DNA from: Paenibacillus silviterrae
GTDB lineage: Bacteria; Bacillota; Bacilli; Paenibacillales; NBRC-103111
Reading direction: 5' to 3'
Length of the DNA stretch: 64,000 nucleotides
NCBI RefSeq assembly: GCF_030167925.1
Contig: NZ_JASKUT010000002.1
Span: 1,860,001-1,924,000, forward strand
How positions within the stretch are numbered: position 1 is the stretch's first letter; the number at the start of each line of letters is the position of its first letter. Positions 50,626 through 59,289 of the stretch are shown one piece after another. Under the pieces are notes generated by a model. The model worked only from the letters and a program-made list of their open reading frames with translations. It had not been told where the DNA came from and searched no databases. A program made the position numbers and the translations under genes.

Positions 50626-50844
50626 CTATCCGATTCGCTGCCCCATAAATGACTGAATCCGGTTGCTGATATACTGCTTTTCCGCTCGAATCAGCGCTCT
50701 TCTATGCTGATCATGCTTAGAAAGCTGCAAAGTCTCGCTACGCAATTCATTCAATCGGGTCTGCAGATCGCGAAGCTCGCGCGCCACCGATTCATCCGTC
50801 ATTTTCCCCTTAATCGCACCAATAATTTGCCCTTCTGTCTTCAC
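50626..50844 (-). CDS. Small coiled-coil hypothetical protein (72 residues)
   Basis: A mostly helical, charged product (TDESVARELRDLQTRLNELRSETLQLSKHDQHRRALIRAEKQYISNRI) with heptad-like spacing and no membrane segment. The GTG start at 50844 has only a weak site. The natural composition and the shared terminator at its end support a real gene. Function unknown. Confidence 0.5.
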   Translation of the reverse strand: MKTEGQIIGAIKGKMTDESVARELRDLQTRLNELRSETLQLSKHDQHRRALIRAEKQYISNRIQSFMGQRIG

Positions 50845-51112
50845 TTATGTATGCACCAGCCTGTTCTAGTTTTTTTCTTAATCATAATTGCTAGATTCAT
50901 AGCCTGCAAGGTGTGAAAATAAGAGGTTTTGTCGGAAATTGCTGGATAGCTCTCGTTTTTTAAAGGACGAGATTCTCCGGCTCACCAGATCATGACTTAG
51001 GTCATTGCTATGCAGGGTGCGGTTCATGACTCAGCTCACCTGAAGAAGCGAAGCATTCCCGTTACAATAGATTTAACGGAATGAAACGATGTATCTACAG
51101 GGAGTGATGGTT

Positions 51113-51811
51113 ATGCTGGTAACGAGCTTGGAGGTTTTGTTTCAATTTACACGGGTCCTTCATATTCTGGGCGGATTTCTTGCGCTTCTTGTCTTTTGGA
51201 TTCCAATGATTACCCGTAAAGGCGGGAAGTTGCATGCAAGAGTCGGGTGGATTTATGTGTGGGCCATGGGCGTGGTTGCAGTCACTGCTTGGTACATGGG
51301 GCTATGGAGGATTACGCTGGATCCCGGGAGGACCGCAGAATCGACGGCCTTTGCTTATTTTCTCATCTTTATCGCACTGCTGAGCTCTTCATCGGCATGG
51401 TACGGGATGAGGGTGCTTCGCTACAAACAGCGGTCGGCAGCTCATAAGGGCTTGTTGGATATGTTGATTCCAGGCGCGCTTGTGCTGGGAGGAATCGCTA
51501 TCAGCTGGTTTGGCTGGACGATCGGTTTTCCGCTGCTTCAGTGGTTTCCGCTCATTGGGATTCTGCTTGGATCCCAGCAGCTGTATTATTGGCTGACACC
51601 TCCAAAGAACCGGATGCATTGGTGGTTCGAGCATTTAGGCGGCATGCTGGGCTGCTGTATAGCAACCATTACGGCTTTCACGGTTTTCGGGGCTCCGCGC
51701 TTGCTCGAGGTAGACTCCGTACATCCGCTGGTTTGGTTTATCCCTACGTTCGTCATAACTCCCTTAATTATTGGGTACAACGCGTATTACCGCCGAAAAT
51801 TTAAGGTGTAG
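51113..51811 (+). CDS. Polytopic membrane protein, DUF2306-like
   Basis: ATG 51113 is chosen because GGGAGTG lies six bases upstream. 232 residues with about six to seven spans. HILGGFLALLVFWIPMITRKGGKLHARVGWIYVWAMG matches a family of small membrane proteins with conserved His residues and no assigned reaction. Nothing in the neighbourhood points to a role; the next gene starts 140 bp later and is probably separate. Confidence 0.65.
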   Translation: MLVTSLEVLFQFTRVLHILGGFLALLVFWIPMITRKGGKLHARVGWIYVWAMGVVAVTAWYMGLWRITLDPGRTAESTAFAYFLIFIALLSSSSAWYGMRVLRYKQRSAAHKGLLDMLIPGALVLGGIAISWFGWTIGFPLLQWFPLIGILLGSQQLYYWLTPPKNRMHWWFEHLGGMLGCCIATITAFTVFGAPRLLEVDSVHPLVWFIPTFVITPLIIGYNAYYRRKFKV

Positions 51812-51951
51812 TCAAAGAATTGTGTTTCCGATGGGTAATTTTACGAAGTCACGGTCATACTACCAGTTGAGTGCAGGGGGCAGGGCAGTGCCTGCATGCA
51901 TTAACAAAATAAATATTGTTATTAACATTAATAACAAAGGAGTATGCCGTT

Positions 51952-52140
51952 ATGTCTGAAAACAGGAAGCATCAAGGAAATTACACGGGAACAGGCAACA
52001 TGAATGCAGAGAATCAAGATATGGAGTTTGTTAACGATAACCTGGAAAATGCGAAAAGCGTAACTCCGGTTAACATTGCCCAAGACGATCTTAACGAAGG
52101 CAACGAGGATGAACCCCTGGCTTTTCGTGACAACGAATAA
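51952..52140 (+). CDS. Small acidic hydrophilic protein (62 residues)
   Basis: ATG 51952 follows AAAGGAG. The product (MSENRKHQGNYTGTGNMNAENQ then an Asp/Glu/Asn-rich remainder) lacks hydrophobic core or membrane segments and is probably disordered. It is followed by a terminator (52148-52171). No family known to me; intrinsically disordered small proteins of this type are frequent in spore formers. Upstream in-frame codons from 51916 lack a site. Confidence 0.55.
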   Translation: MSENRKHQGNYTGTGNMNAENQDMEFVNDNLENAKSVTPVNIAQDDLNEGNEDEPLAFRDNE

Positions 52141-52147
52141 ACGTATG

Positions 52148-52180
52148 AAGCGTTCCGTAAATGGAGCGCTTTTCTTTTTT
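52148..52180 (+). terminator. Terminator after the small acidic gene
   Basis: AAGCGTTCC (52148-52156) pairs with GGAGCGCTT (52163-52171, one G-U pair), followed by TTCTTTTTTT. Confidence 0.65.
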
Positions 52181-52199
52181 TACTAGATCCCCTCCCTTA

Positions 52200-52475
52200 C
52201 TACGCCCCCACCGATCTCAGGCATGAAGCTTGCTTCACCAGGATCATCCCGTGCTCACAGCTCAAAATTTCTCCCTGTCTCAGTACGCTGAGCAGACGAA
52301 CCGCGCATTCTCCCATATCACCTGCCATGGCGGCAAGCTCTCTTCCGCTCAACCGCTTCATCAGATACCGTTCTTGATCGCCGCGGCGCAACAGCACCGA
52401 ATGCAGTCCTCTTGCCGAACCTATCACGATAAAATCCATCGTTACCGTTCTTCCAGTCGGATAAGCAGCTCTCAT
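52200..52475 (-). CDS. Small hypothetical protein (91 residues)
   Basis: ATG 52475 has AAAGGAGTG nine bases upstream, a strong site. The product (MRAAYPTGRTVTMDFIVIGSARGLHSVLLRRGDQERYLMKRLSGREL) is a compact alpha/beta-looking chain ending in a Cys-containing segment. I do not recognise it. A near-palindrome centred on AAACATGTTT (52522-52531) lies upstream and could be its operator. Confidence 0.5.
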   Translation of the reverse strand: MRAAYPTGRTVTMDFIVIGSARGLHSVLLRRGDQERYLMKRLSGRELAAMAGDMGECAVRLLSVLRQGEILSCEHGMILVKQASCLRSVGA

Positions 52476-52635
52476 AAGCTCGAACACTCCTTTGATTTCT
52501 CTGATAGCTACATCCTAACCGAAACATGTTTGGTTTCATTTAGAATCATCTTATGAGAATATAAAATCTGCTGACAGGGAGAAGCAACCCGTGACATAAG
52601 CCATCAAACTTCATCAACTTCTGACGGATTCTTCC

Positions 52636-52694
52636 TTAACATCTTCTTAACAATGGCGAATTCTCTTGAATCTCCGTCGCACTCCTGCTATATT
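52636..52694 (+). promoter_or_regulatory. uppP promoter with PhoP-like tandem box
   Basis: -35 TTGAAT (52666-52671), 17-bp spacer, -10 TATATT (52689-52694) precede the uppP start by 56 bp. Fourteen bases upstream of the -35 are two exact TTAACA repeats with a 5-bp spacer (52636-52641 and 52647-52652), the PhoP-box pattern of Bacillus. Two copies is below the usual four, so Pho control is tentative. Confidence 0.5.
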
Positions 52695-52749
52695 GAGTAG
52701 CGTCGTGTACTACGCGGACTTTTAACGTTAGAAAGGCGGAACATCGTAC

Positions 52750-53550
52750 ATGCTAGAAATGATTCATGCCGTTATTTTAGGAATTGTCGAAGGATTAACG
52801 GAGTTTTTGCCGGTCTCCTCCACGGGGCATATGATTCTCGTGGGCAACTTGCTGGGCTTCGAAGGTCAGGCTGCAGACACGTTCAAAATCGTCATTCAGC
52901 TCGGTGCCGTTCTTGCGGTGCTGGTGCTGTACTGGAAACGCTACTTAGGTATGCTGATGGATTTGGTCAAGCTCGATTTTAAAGCGAAAAAGCTGAATGC
53001 CATTCATATGATTCTTGCCATGATTCCTGCACTTATCGTCTATTTGGTTGCCAAAGACTTTATTAAAGGAGTGCTCTTCGGTCCGGGTCCTGTTCTCATT
53101 GGTCTTGTTATCGGGGGGATTCTGCTGATCGTCGCCGTCCGCTCGAAGCGCAAGGTGACCTCGGAAGAGACGGATGACATTACGTACAAGCAGGCGCTCG
53201 GTATCGGATTGTTCCAATGCTTGGCGCTGTGGCCGGGCTTCTCCCGCTCAGGCTCGACGATCTCGGGCGGGTTGCTTTTGGGGACGAGCCAGAAGGCTGC
53301 TGCAGATTTCACCTTTATGATCTCCGTGCCCGTCATGTTCGGGGCTACGATCCTAGATTTGTATGATAGCAAAGATTATTTAACCTCCGATGACCTCCTG
53401 TTGTTTCTGATCGGATTCGTTAGCGCCTTTGTCGTCGCGATGATTGCCGTGGTGACGTTCTTAAACATTGTGAAGCGATTAAAGCTGGAATGGTTTGCGA
53501 TATATCGTTTTGCGATTGCCGCCGTATTCTACTGGTTCGTTATGAGGTAA
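52750..53550 (+). CDS. uppP: Undecaprenyl-diphosphatase UppP (BacA)
   Basis: 266 residues, polytopic. Signature GIVEGLTEFLPVSSTGHMILVGNLLGF at the N-terminus contains the catalytic Glu-rich motif, and LFQCLALWPGFSRSGSTISGGLLLG is the second active-site motif. It dephosphorylates undecaprenyl pyrophosphate for reuse as the peptidoglycan and teichoic acid carrier and gives bacitracin resistance when abundant. ATG 52750 follows AAAGGCGG. Its promoter carries a PhoP-like box. It may be an additional copy if the window is extrachromosomal. Confidence 0.93.
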   Translation: MLEMIHAVILGIVEGLTEFLPVSSTGHMILVGNLLGFEGQAADTFKIVIQLGAVLAVLVLYWKRYLGMLMDLVKLDFKAKKLNAIHMILAMIPALIVYLVAKDFIKGVLFGPGPVLIGLVIGGILLIVAVRSKRKVTSEETDDITYKQALGIGLFQCLALWPGFSRSGSTISGGLLLGTSQKAAADFTFMISVPVMFGATILDLYDSKDYLTSDDLLLFLIGFVSAFVVAMIAVVTFLNIVKRLKLEWFAIYRFAIAAVFYWFVMR

Positions 53551-53553
53551 GAC

Positions 53554-53597
53554 AAAAAGCCAGCTGTGCCTAAGAAACAGGCATGTCTGGCTTTTTT
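53554..53597. terminator. Bidirectional terminator after uppP
   Basis: AAAAAGCCAG (53554-53563), inner GCCT/AGGC, and CTGGCTTTTTT (53587-53597). Convergent with the membrane gene at 53618. Confidence 0.8.
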
Positions 53598-53617
53598 AGT
53601 GTGCAGGGGAGATCTGA

Positions 53618-54124
53618 TTACTTCTTGCGGATTTTGCCGAAGGGCTTGTAATAGGTGATGACTACCATTGCAGCTAGTGCGGTAAGGTTTCCGATCGATG
53701 CGATGTTTAGCTTTTGCCACGTGCTTTGGAACAGTTCCTGATCCATGGACGCCATGCCAAGTCGAGAAGCGGTCTCCAGGAGATAGCCGAACCAATCGTT
53801 GATAAAGAAAATCCCTAGGAGAATAATCCCTATTGTCATGACAAGCTTCATCACGATCCAATAATACTTTACCAGTCCCCAGTGGGTCCAGACGGAAAGC
53901 AAAATGCCCGTAATCAATGTTGCTAAAGCTGGATATTTTAACAAGGTGTCGTCAATGACATGCATCCCGGACAGCGTATAATACAGCTCTTCCCCGTTCA
54001 CGGAGCGCTGCGCGTAAAGCGATAGCAGAAGCATGCACATGGTTGAACCAAACCAAGCTACGACGGCAACGACGTGGAGAGCTACCAGCGCATTCTTCAT
54101 TTTCAAGCTTAATCGGATAGACAT
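53618..54124 (-). CDS. Polytopic membrane protein (DUF2269-like)
   Basis: ATG 54124 follows GGGGGAG, giving 168 residues and about four spans: LKMKNALVALHVVAVVAWFGSTMCMLLLSLYAQ (with His and Trp conserved in this family), then PALATLITGILLSVWTHWGLVKYYWIVMKLVMT and TALAAMVVITYY. Function unknown; the His-containing helix pair resembles small haem- or copper-associated membrane proteins, but no ligand is established. The start sits 1 bp from the preceding gene's stop, so it is coupled to it. Confidence 0.65.
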   Translation of the reverse strand: MSIRLSLKMKNALVALHVVAVVAWFGSTMCMLLLSLYAQRSVNGEELYYTLSGMHVIDDTLLKYPALATLITGILLSVWTHWGLVKYYWIVMKLVMTIGIILLGIFFINDWFGYLLETASRLGMASMDQELFQSTWQKLNIASIGNLTALAAMVVITYYKPFGKIRKK

Positions 54125-54125
54125 C

Positions 54126-54518
54126 TTAACAAGCTCCCCCTTTTCTAAAGTGATTGTACGCTGCGACGGCGGTTTGGAAGACAAGCCAGAACATGATAAG
54201 CGCCGTTACCGGATGAACGGCACCCGCCCAAGGTATATTCCCAGTAACATATTGAGCGTATAACAGCACGAATATGCAGGCGGATTGCCATCGCAGTCGT
54301 TTGGGCAAACGTCCGGTGAAGGAAAGGATGATCATGAGCAGAGGTACGAAACTGAATATCTTTACAAACTCCGAATGGTCGTTCCAGTGGACGGGATCGG
54401 CAAATACTGCAAGGCCCGCAAAGAACGTTTGAACCAGAATACATATCAGAAGGGCCCATGATAAGAGGAGATAAGCTGCTTCAGAAGCTAGTACGAAGCC
54501 TTTCTTTTTAGTGTTCAC
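54126..54518 (-). CDS. DUF6220-like four-span membrane protein
   Basis: About 130 residues with four hydrophobic spans (FVLASEAAYLLLSWALLICILVQTFFAGLAVF; FSFVPLLMIILSF; WQSACIFVLLYAQYV; HPVTALIMFWLVFQTAVAAYNHF). Conserved His/Trp positions in ADPVHWNDH and PWAGAVHPV are typical of this small membrane family; reaction unknown. GTG 54518 is used, with TTG 54530 as alternative since the AAAGGAG site lies between. It is divergent from the two-component system that starts at 54676, and is co-translated with the next gene. Confidence 0.65.
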   Translation of the reverse strand: MNTKKKGFVLASEAAYLLLSWALLICILVQTFFAGLAVFADPVHWNDHSEFVKIFSFVPLLMIILSFTGRLPKRLRWQSACIFVLLYAQYVTGNIPWAGAVHPVTALIMFWLVFQTAVAAYNHFRKGGAC

Positions 54519-54675
54519 GGGGTACTTCAACTCCTTTACTTAGTAGATAATTTGAACTATAACAGCAACATGTTGCGAACTTATTGCGATTCGTTACACT
54601 TCCCGTGAATTTTGCCATAGTGCTGAGCGGTCATTGTATAATGGGGTCAGATAGGGTAGAAAGGTTGTGTAAATA

Positions 54676-55362
54676 GTGCCGCATACTCTGCTTTTGGTAG
54701 ACGATGAGGAAAAAGTATTGGAATTTATGATCCCCTTCCTGCGTAGGGAAGGCTATGAGATTGTGACGGCTCAAACCGGCAAGGAGGCTTTACTCGCCGC
54801 GAGGTCCAAGCAGCCCTCTCTGGTCGTGCTCGATTGGATGCTGCCGGAGATGAGCGGTATAGATGTTTGCCGGGAATTACGGAAAATGGGGCGCATGGGA
54901 ATTATTATGGTCACGGCGAAGGCGGAGGAAATCGATAAAATTGTTGGCCTCGAAGCAGGGGCCGATGATTATATGACGAAGCCCTTTTCCCTAAGGGAGC
55001 TTCTGGCGCGTATTCGCTCGCTGCTGCGTCGTATGGAGGGCAGGGATGAGACGGAGCCTCAGCTTCAACGCGGCGAATTGACGATAGCGGAGGCGGAGTG
55101 CCGGGTGTGGAAGCGGGGAAATGAGGTTCCCTTAACCCCTACTGAGTTTAAGCTGCTGCTTACGATGGCGGCGAAGCCCGGTATCGTTTACAGCCGACTG
55201 CAGCTGCTGCAAGCGGCCATGGAGGATGATTTGCTCAATGACGAACGTACCGTCGATGCACACATCAGCAGGCTTCGCCGGAAGCTGGAAGACGATCCGG
55301 CGAACCCCGTATATATTCAAACGGTATACGGCTTCGGCTATCGGTTTGGACAACGGCCATGA
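54676..55362 (+). CDS. OmpR-family response regulator
   Basis: 228 residues. The receiver domain has the acidic pair VDDEE, phospho-Asp 53 in VLDWMLPEMSG, Thr in MVTAKAEE and Lys in DDYMTKPFS. The C-terminal winged helix (PLTPTEFKLLLTMAAKPG, ERTVDAHISRLRRKLEDDP, VYGFGYRF) is OmpR-type. The GTG start at 54676 follows AAAGG. The gene overlaps the kinase gene by 4 bp (ATGA). It is divergent from the small membrane-protein pair, which might be among its targets. Confidence 0.93.
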   Translation: MPHTLLLVDDEEKVLEFMIPFLRREGYEIVTAQTGKEALLAARSKQPSLVVLDWMLPEMSGIDVCRELRKMGRMGIIMVTAKAEEIDKIVGLEAGADDYMTKPFSLRELLARIRSLLRRMEGRDETEPQLQRGELTIAEAECRVWKRGNEVPLTPTEFKLLLTMAAKPGIVYSRLQLLQAAMEDDLLNDERTVDAHISRLRRKLEDDPANPVYIQTVYGFGYRFGQRP

Positions 55363-56705
55363 GTGTAGGCCGTAAGCTTTTTTTTACCATGGCAGCCATG
55401 GTTCTGAGTATGGGGCTTCTGTTCGTATTCCTGACGCAGGTGGTCGTCTCGGCCGTATTCCAATACGCTATGACCGTAGATCGAACGGATGAAATGAGCC
55501 GTCTCTCGGCAAAATTTACCGAGTATTATGCGGACCATGGGAGCTGGACCGGAGTTGATCAAATTACCATTCCAAGCGAGCAGTGGAATCGGTATCGCGA
55601 CGCAAGCTTCCTCCTGGTAAACGAACGACAACTGCCTCTATATTCCGCCGGAAATGCCGGGGAAGGTCTGACGAGAGGACTAGGTTTGCACAGTCAGGTG
55701 AAGTACAAGGATGAGGTGATCGGTGGCTTATACTACTACGACCGGGAGGTAGAAACCGTCGCCAAGGCACGTAAAGGAGTGAAAAGCTCAGTTACCGTTT
55801 TGTTATTGGTCGGGGCATTGCTGCTCGTACCGGTGGCTCTGCTGGCGGCCTATTTGCTTTCGCGCCGACTTACGGCTCCTCTGAAGCGTCTGCTGCCTTT
55901 CATTGAACGATTGGGTCGCGGGGAGCTTGGAGTACAAGCGGAGGTCCTTACGAGGGATGAATATGGAACGGTAGCGAAAGCCTTTAACGAGTTATCCGAG
56001 AAGCTTCGGCGTGGTGAGGAGGTACGACGGAAGCTGGTTGCCGATGTTTCTCATGAGCTTCGTACGCCCATTACGATCATTCGCGGGAAGCTGGATTTGC
56101 TGCAGCAGGAGGGACAGGCGGTTGAACCGGAAACGCTGCTACCGCTGCAGGATGAATTCATTCGGCTCACCCGGCTTGTAGACGATCTCCACCAGCTTTC
56201 GCTTGCTGAGGCCGGACAGCTGCCATTGGAGAAGAAAGCATTGAATCTAACGAACCTGATGGAGAGAATCGTTGATCGTCTAACTCTCAATGGGGAAACC
56301 AAGTCGCTAAGAATAACGTTTAACCATAACGCGGAAGCATGCTTCGTGATGGCAGACCCTCATCGGATCACCCAAATTTTCGTCAATCTGATTGGGAATG
56401 CGATTCGGTACACACCCGAAAAAGGCACTGTATCCATTACCATTCGACAGGATCGCGAGGCTCGGGAGGCTGAGGTTTCTGTGACAGATACCGGTCCGGG
56501 CATCGCACCGGAGCACTTGCCGTATTTATTTAACCGGTTTTATCGGACGGATGACGCGCGTACACGCCATAGAGGGGGTACAGGTTTAGGGCTGGCTATA
56601 GCAAAGGAGCTGGTCGAAGCCCATCAGGGAAGGATCCTGGTGAATAGTACCCTAGGGCAAGGTACTGCTTTTATTGTCAGATTGCCCTTGGCTGAAGCGG
56701 ACTGA
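55359..56705 (+). CDS. Membrane sensor histidine kinase
   Basis: 448 residues. Two membrane spans flank an extracellular sensor region of about 110 residues. HAMP domain follows (ALLAAYLLSRRLTAPLKRLLPFIERLGRGELGVQ). Then the HisKA phospho-His 232 in VADVSHELRTPITIIRGKL, and the ATPase boxes VNLIGNAIRYTPEKG, DTGPGIAPE and GTGLGLAIAKELVEAHQG. It phosphorylates the response regulator encoded immediately upstream. The stimulus is unknown; the sensor loop contains no domain I can name. Confidence 0.93.
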   Translation: MSVGRKLFFTMAAMVLSMGLLFVFLTQVVVSAVFQYAMTVDRTDEMSRLSAKFTEYYADHGSWTGVDQITIPSEQWNRYRDASFLLVNERQLPLYSAGNAGEGLTRGLGLHSQVKYKDEVIGGLYYYDREVETVAKARKGVKSSVTVLLLVGALLLVPVALLAAYLLSRRLTAPLKRLLPFIERLGRGELGVQAEVLTRDEYGTVAKAFNELSEKLRRGEEVRRKLVADVSHELRTPITIIRGKLDLLQQEGQAVEPETLLPLQDEFIRLTRLVDDLHQLSLAEAGQLPLEKKALNLTNLMERIVDRLTLNGETKSLRITFNHNAEACFVMADPHRITQIFVNLIGNAIRYTPEKGTVSITIRQDREAREAEVSVTDTGPGIAPEHLPYLFNRFYRTDDARTRHRGGTGLGLAIAKELVEAHQGRILVNSTLGQGTAFIVRLPLAEAD

Positions 56706-56955
56706 CGTTCAGGTGAGCGGGCGGTTGCAGCGGAGAAGGGATTATTTTATAATGAGCGTGACAAGGGAGGTTGGTCGAGATGGCAAATCAGTTTGCCAGA
56801 TTAAGTAGCGTCTCATGCAAAGCCTAGCATTAGGGCGATACTTTGCATGGGGCGGATCGTTGTGATACATCACTGTCGCCCGATAAAGCTTCATCGTTTC
56901 TAATAATGGGCTTTGCACCTTACTGTGTTCCAATACAAGGAAGGGGCTGAGCGCC

Positions 56956-57624
56956 ATGAATACACAATTTATTAGAAACCACCAATATCAATTGATCTCC
57001 AAGCAGGCTGATCGTCTGCTGAAAGCCTGCAGTTCCGTTTCGGATCGTAAGATTATCGAATCGGTAAGACATACGGCCGAGGCAAAAATTCTTGATGCAT
57101 TCCCAGGGGCAACGGACCATCAGAAGGAGTTATTAAGTGCCGTTAAGGACATTCAATCCTCCGGCGATTTGAAGGCGTACTTGCAATCCTTGGAGCCCTT
57201 TATGGAGCCTTTCCCGCAGGTGAACGAAGCGCAGCTGAAGAAGCTCTTCCCTAAAGTGAAGAAGCTGAAGGGACCGGACCTTAGTGAGACGGACTTCCGA
57301 TATATGAGCTACCTGGGCTGGACCGACATCGCCACAAATAAACTATTTATCGTGTATCCTTGGGAAGGTCGGCTTGTGGGTATTGAAGGACGAATCACTC
57401 CGGTGCATAAGAAGAGCACCTGCTGCTTGTGCAATCGGCTGGAAGAGGTTGCTTTGTTCACGGCCATTACCAAATCCAGACCGGCGAACGCTTCGCCTGA
57501 TTATTATAAAGCCATAGGCAATTATTTGTGTGTCCATAGCAGTGCCTGCAACAAGAATATGACGGATGTCATCCCGCTGGAGAAGCTGATAACCGGCATT
57601 CTGGGAGGGACACCTCGAGTGTAA
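56956..57624 (+). CDS. EF-G-binding protein, FusB/FusC type
   Basis: 222 residues. The N-terminal helical domain (FIRNHQYQLISKQADRLLKACSSVSD...) joins a C-terminal treble-clef zinc finger with CCLCNRLEEVALF (Cys 156/157/159) and NYLCVHSSACNKNM (Cys 192/198). This is the fusidic-acid resistance fold that binds EF-G and frees it from the drug-stalled ribosome. Many Bacillota carry chromosomal members that help ribosome recycling. ATG 56956 follows GGGGCTGAGCGCC weakly. It is followed by a terminator and stands alone. Confidence 0.85.
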   Translation: MNTQFIRNHQYQLISKQADRLLKACSSVSDRKIIESVRHTAEAKILDAFPGATDHQKELLSAVKDIQSSGDLKAYLQSLEPFMEPFPQVNEAQLKKLFPKVKKLKGPDLSETDFRYMSYLGWTDIATNKLFIVYPWEGRLVGIEGRITPVHKKSTCCLCNRLEEVALFTAITKSRPANASPDYYKAIGNYLCVHSSACNKNMTDVIPLEKLITGILGGTPRV

Positions 57625-57630
57625 ATCGTA

Positions 57631-57670
57631 ACAACCGCCTACAGTCATCGCGCTGTATGGCGGTTGTTTT
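57631..57670 (+). terminator. Terminator of the FusB-type gene
   Basis: ACAACCGCC and GGCGGTTGT arms with inner ACAG/CTGT, then TTTGC, just after the stop at 57624. Confidence 0.7.
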
Positions 57671-57754
57671 GCTTTGAGGGGTAGTTATTTTGACCATAAT
57701 ATGGTAATAATGGAGGTGCATACACCACATGGTTTCAATTAGAAGGAGGCTATG

Positions 57755-58300
57755 ATGCAGACATTGCAGGCAGTTTTTGTTGATCGTGACGGAACGATAG
57801 GCGGAACAGGACATTTTATTCATCCTAATGATTTCGAGCTCTATCCTTACTCTCAGGAAGCCATCCGACTCATGAAGGATCACGGCTGTAAGATCATTGC
57901 CTTTACAAATCAGCATAACATCTCCAAAGGACGAGCAACCGTAGAGGAATTCACCCGGCAATTCGAAGCCTACGGCTTTGACGCCGCATACATTTGTGTG
58001 CATGAACCGGAGGATGGCTGCGATTGCCACAAGCCACGGCCCGGGATGCTGCATAGAGCTGCGGAGGAACTGGGACTGGACTTAAAGCGCTGTGCGGTTG
58101 TCGGCGATGTGGGGTCGACGGATATGCTCGCGGCGGCAGCGGTTGGCGCTGTCAAGGTGCTGGTCAAGACGGGGTGGGGGGAGTCTTCTCTGGGGAATTA
58201 CCGCCATAAGTGGTATGACCAGGCGACGCCCGATTACATTGCGGCGGACTTGCTGGATGCGGCCAAGTGGCTTGTGAATCGCACCGGGGAAGGAGCTTGA
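57755..58300 (+). CDS. HAD-IIIA (GmhB/histidinol-phosphatase-like) phosphatase
   Basis: About 181 residues. Motif I FVDRDGTIGG (nucleophile Asp), motif II AFTNQHNIS and a zinc-binding CHKPRPGML loop place it in the HAD-IIIA group with GmhB-like enzymes that remove phosphate from small sugar phosphates. ATG 57755 is preferred because AAGGAGG is five bases upstream; an ATG three bases earlier is possible. Its stop overlaps the start of the kinase-like gene, so the two products are made together. Substrate unknown; action on a phosphorylated product of the partner is one idea. Confidence 0.85.
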   Translation: MQTLQAVFVDRDGTIGGTGHFIHPNDFELYPYSQEAIRLMKDHGCKIIAFTNQHNISKGRATVEEFTRQFEAYGFDAAYICVHEPEDGCDCHKPRPGMLHRAAEELGLDLKRCAVVGDVGSTDMLAAAAVGAVKVLVKTGWGESSLGNYRHKWYDQATPDYIAADLLDAAKWLVNRTGEGA

Positions 58301-59175
58301 GCGCCATCTCTCCCTATACGATAACCCTTGACGAGGTCGTATTTCAGCTGCAGGAGCCGCATGATTTAGAATGGATCCGCGAGCTGGGACGTGTCATTCG
58401 CGTATTCGACCGGCAGGACTCCGGCAATATCAGCTTTGCCGTCAGGAAGGACGGGGAGACCCTCTTCGTCAAGTACGCAGGCGCGAGAGGTCTAGCGTAT
58501 TCGGGTGATCCGCATACGGCCATCCTGAACCTGAAAGCGGCGGTTCCTCTTTATGTCGACCTAAGTCATCCCGCTCTTGTGCAAATGGTTGACCATTATG
58601 AAACCGGCTCAGGCTACGTCGCCGTATTCTCCTGGTTCGAGGGGGAATCGCTGCATCCCCATGATACGTTTCCGCCTCCGGCTAAGTATACTCACCCCGA
58701 GTCGCCGTTTTTTCAATTCCGGCAGCTATCCGTACAGGACAGATTGGCCTCGCTGGACACCATTTTTTCTTTTCACGAGCATGTGGAGCAAAAGGGCTAT
58801 GTTGCCGTTGATTTCTATGACGGAAGCTTGATGTACGATTTTGCCCGCAAGGAAATGAAGATTTGCGATATCGACCTATACCGGAAGAAGCCCTTCATCA
58901 ATACGATGGGAAGATTATGGGGTTCGTCGCGGTTCATGTCACCCGAGGAATTCACGTCAGGCGCGGAAATTGACGGACGCTCCAATGTGTTTGTGATGGG
59001 GGCGACCGCTTTCGCACTCCTTGGAGGTGAAAGAGACCGTTCCATGTCCAAATGGGAGGCAGGCAGAGAGCTGTACGAGGTCGCGGCCCGGGCTGTCCGG
59101 CCTGACAGAAGCGAACGATATGGCAGTATAAGTGAATTTAAAGCCGCGTGGGATGAGGCCCAAACGCGCAGTTAG
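58297..59175 (+). CDS. Ser/Thr protein-kinase-like protein with degenerate catalytic loop
   Basis: About 292 residues with a kinase fold: glycine-loop-like RQDSGNISFAVRKDG, the ATP-anchoring Lys in LFVKYAG, an activation end GSSRFMSPEEF (APE motif), and ICDIDLY where the DFG would be. The catalytic loop reads VDFYDGSLMYDF and lacks the HRD His and the downstream Asn. It may be inactive, or belong to a divergent small-molecule kinase class. TTG 58297 overlaps the HAD stop; GTG 58267 is an alternative start. The genes are translationally coupled, hinting at a paired kinase/phosphatase function. Confidence 0.7.
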   Translation: MSAISPYTITLDEVVFQLQEPHDLEWIRELGRVIRVFDRQDSGNISFAVRKDGETLFVKYAGARGLAYSGDPHTAILNLKAAVPLYVDLSHPALVQMVDHYETGSGYVAVFSWFEGESLHPHDTFPPPAKYTHPESPFFQFRQLSVQDRLASLDTIFSFHEHVEQKGYVAVDFYDGSLMYDFARKEMKICDIDLYRKKPFINTMGRLWGSSRFMSPEEFTSGAEIDGRSNVFVMGATAFALLGGERDRSMSKWEAGRELYEVAARAVRPDRSERYGSISEFKAAWDEAQTRS

Positions 59176-59193
59176 CGATACAATACCTTGAAG

Positions 59194-59249
59194 CAGCTGA
59201 AAGAGCCGGTGAGGAAGCATTTCCAAGCCGACACTTTCAGCTGTTTTTC
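59194..59249 (+). terminator. Terminator after the HAD/kinase pair
   Basis: CAGCTGAAAG (59194-59203) and CTTTCAGCTG (59234-59243) then TTTTTC. Confidence 0.7.
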
Positions 59250-59289
59250 AGGTTTCAGTGCATTGACGATCCGGGTCTTTCGTTGTACA

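Noticed and set aside
52522..52531. AAACATGTTT near-palindrome as a Fur or PerR box
   Set aside because: It matches neither consensus over its full length; kept only as a possible local operator.
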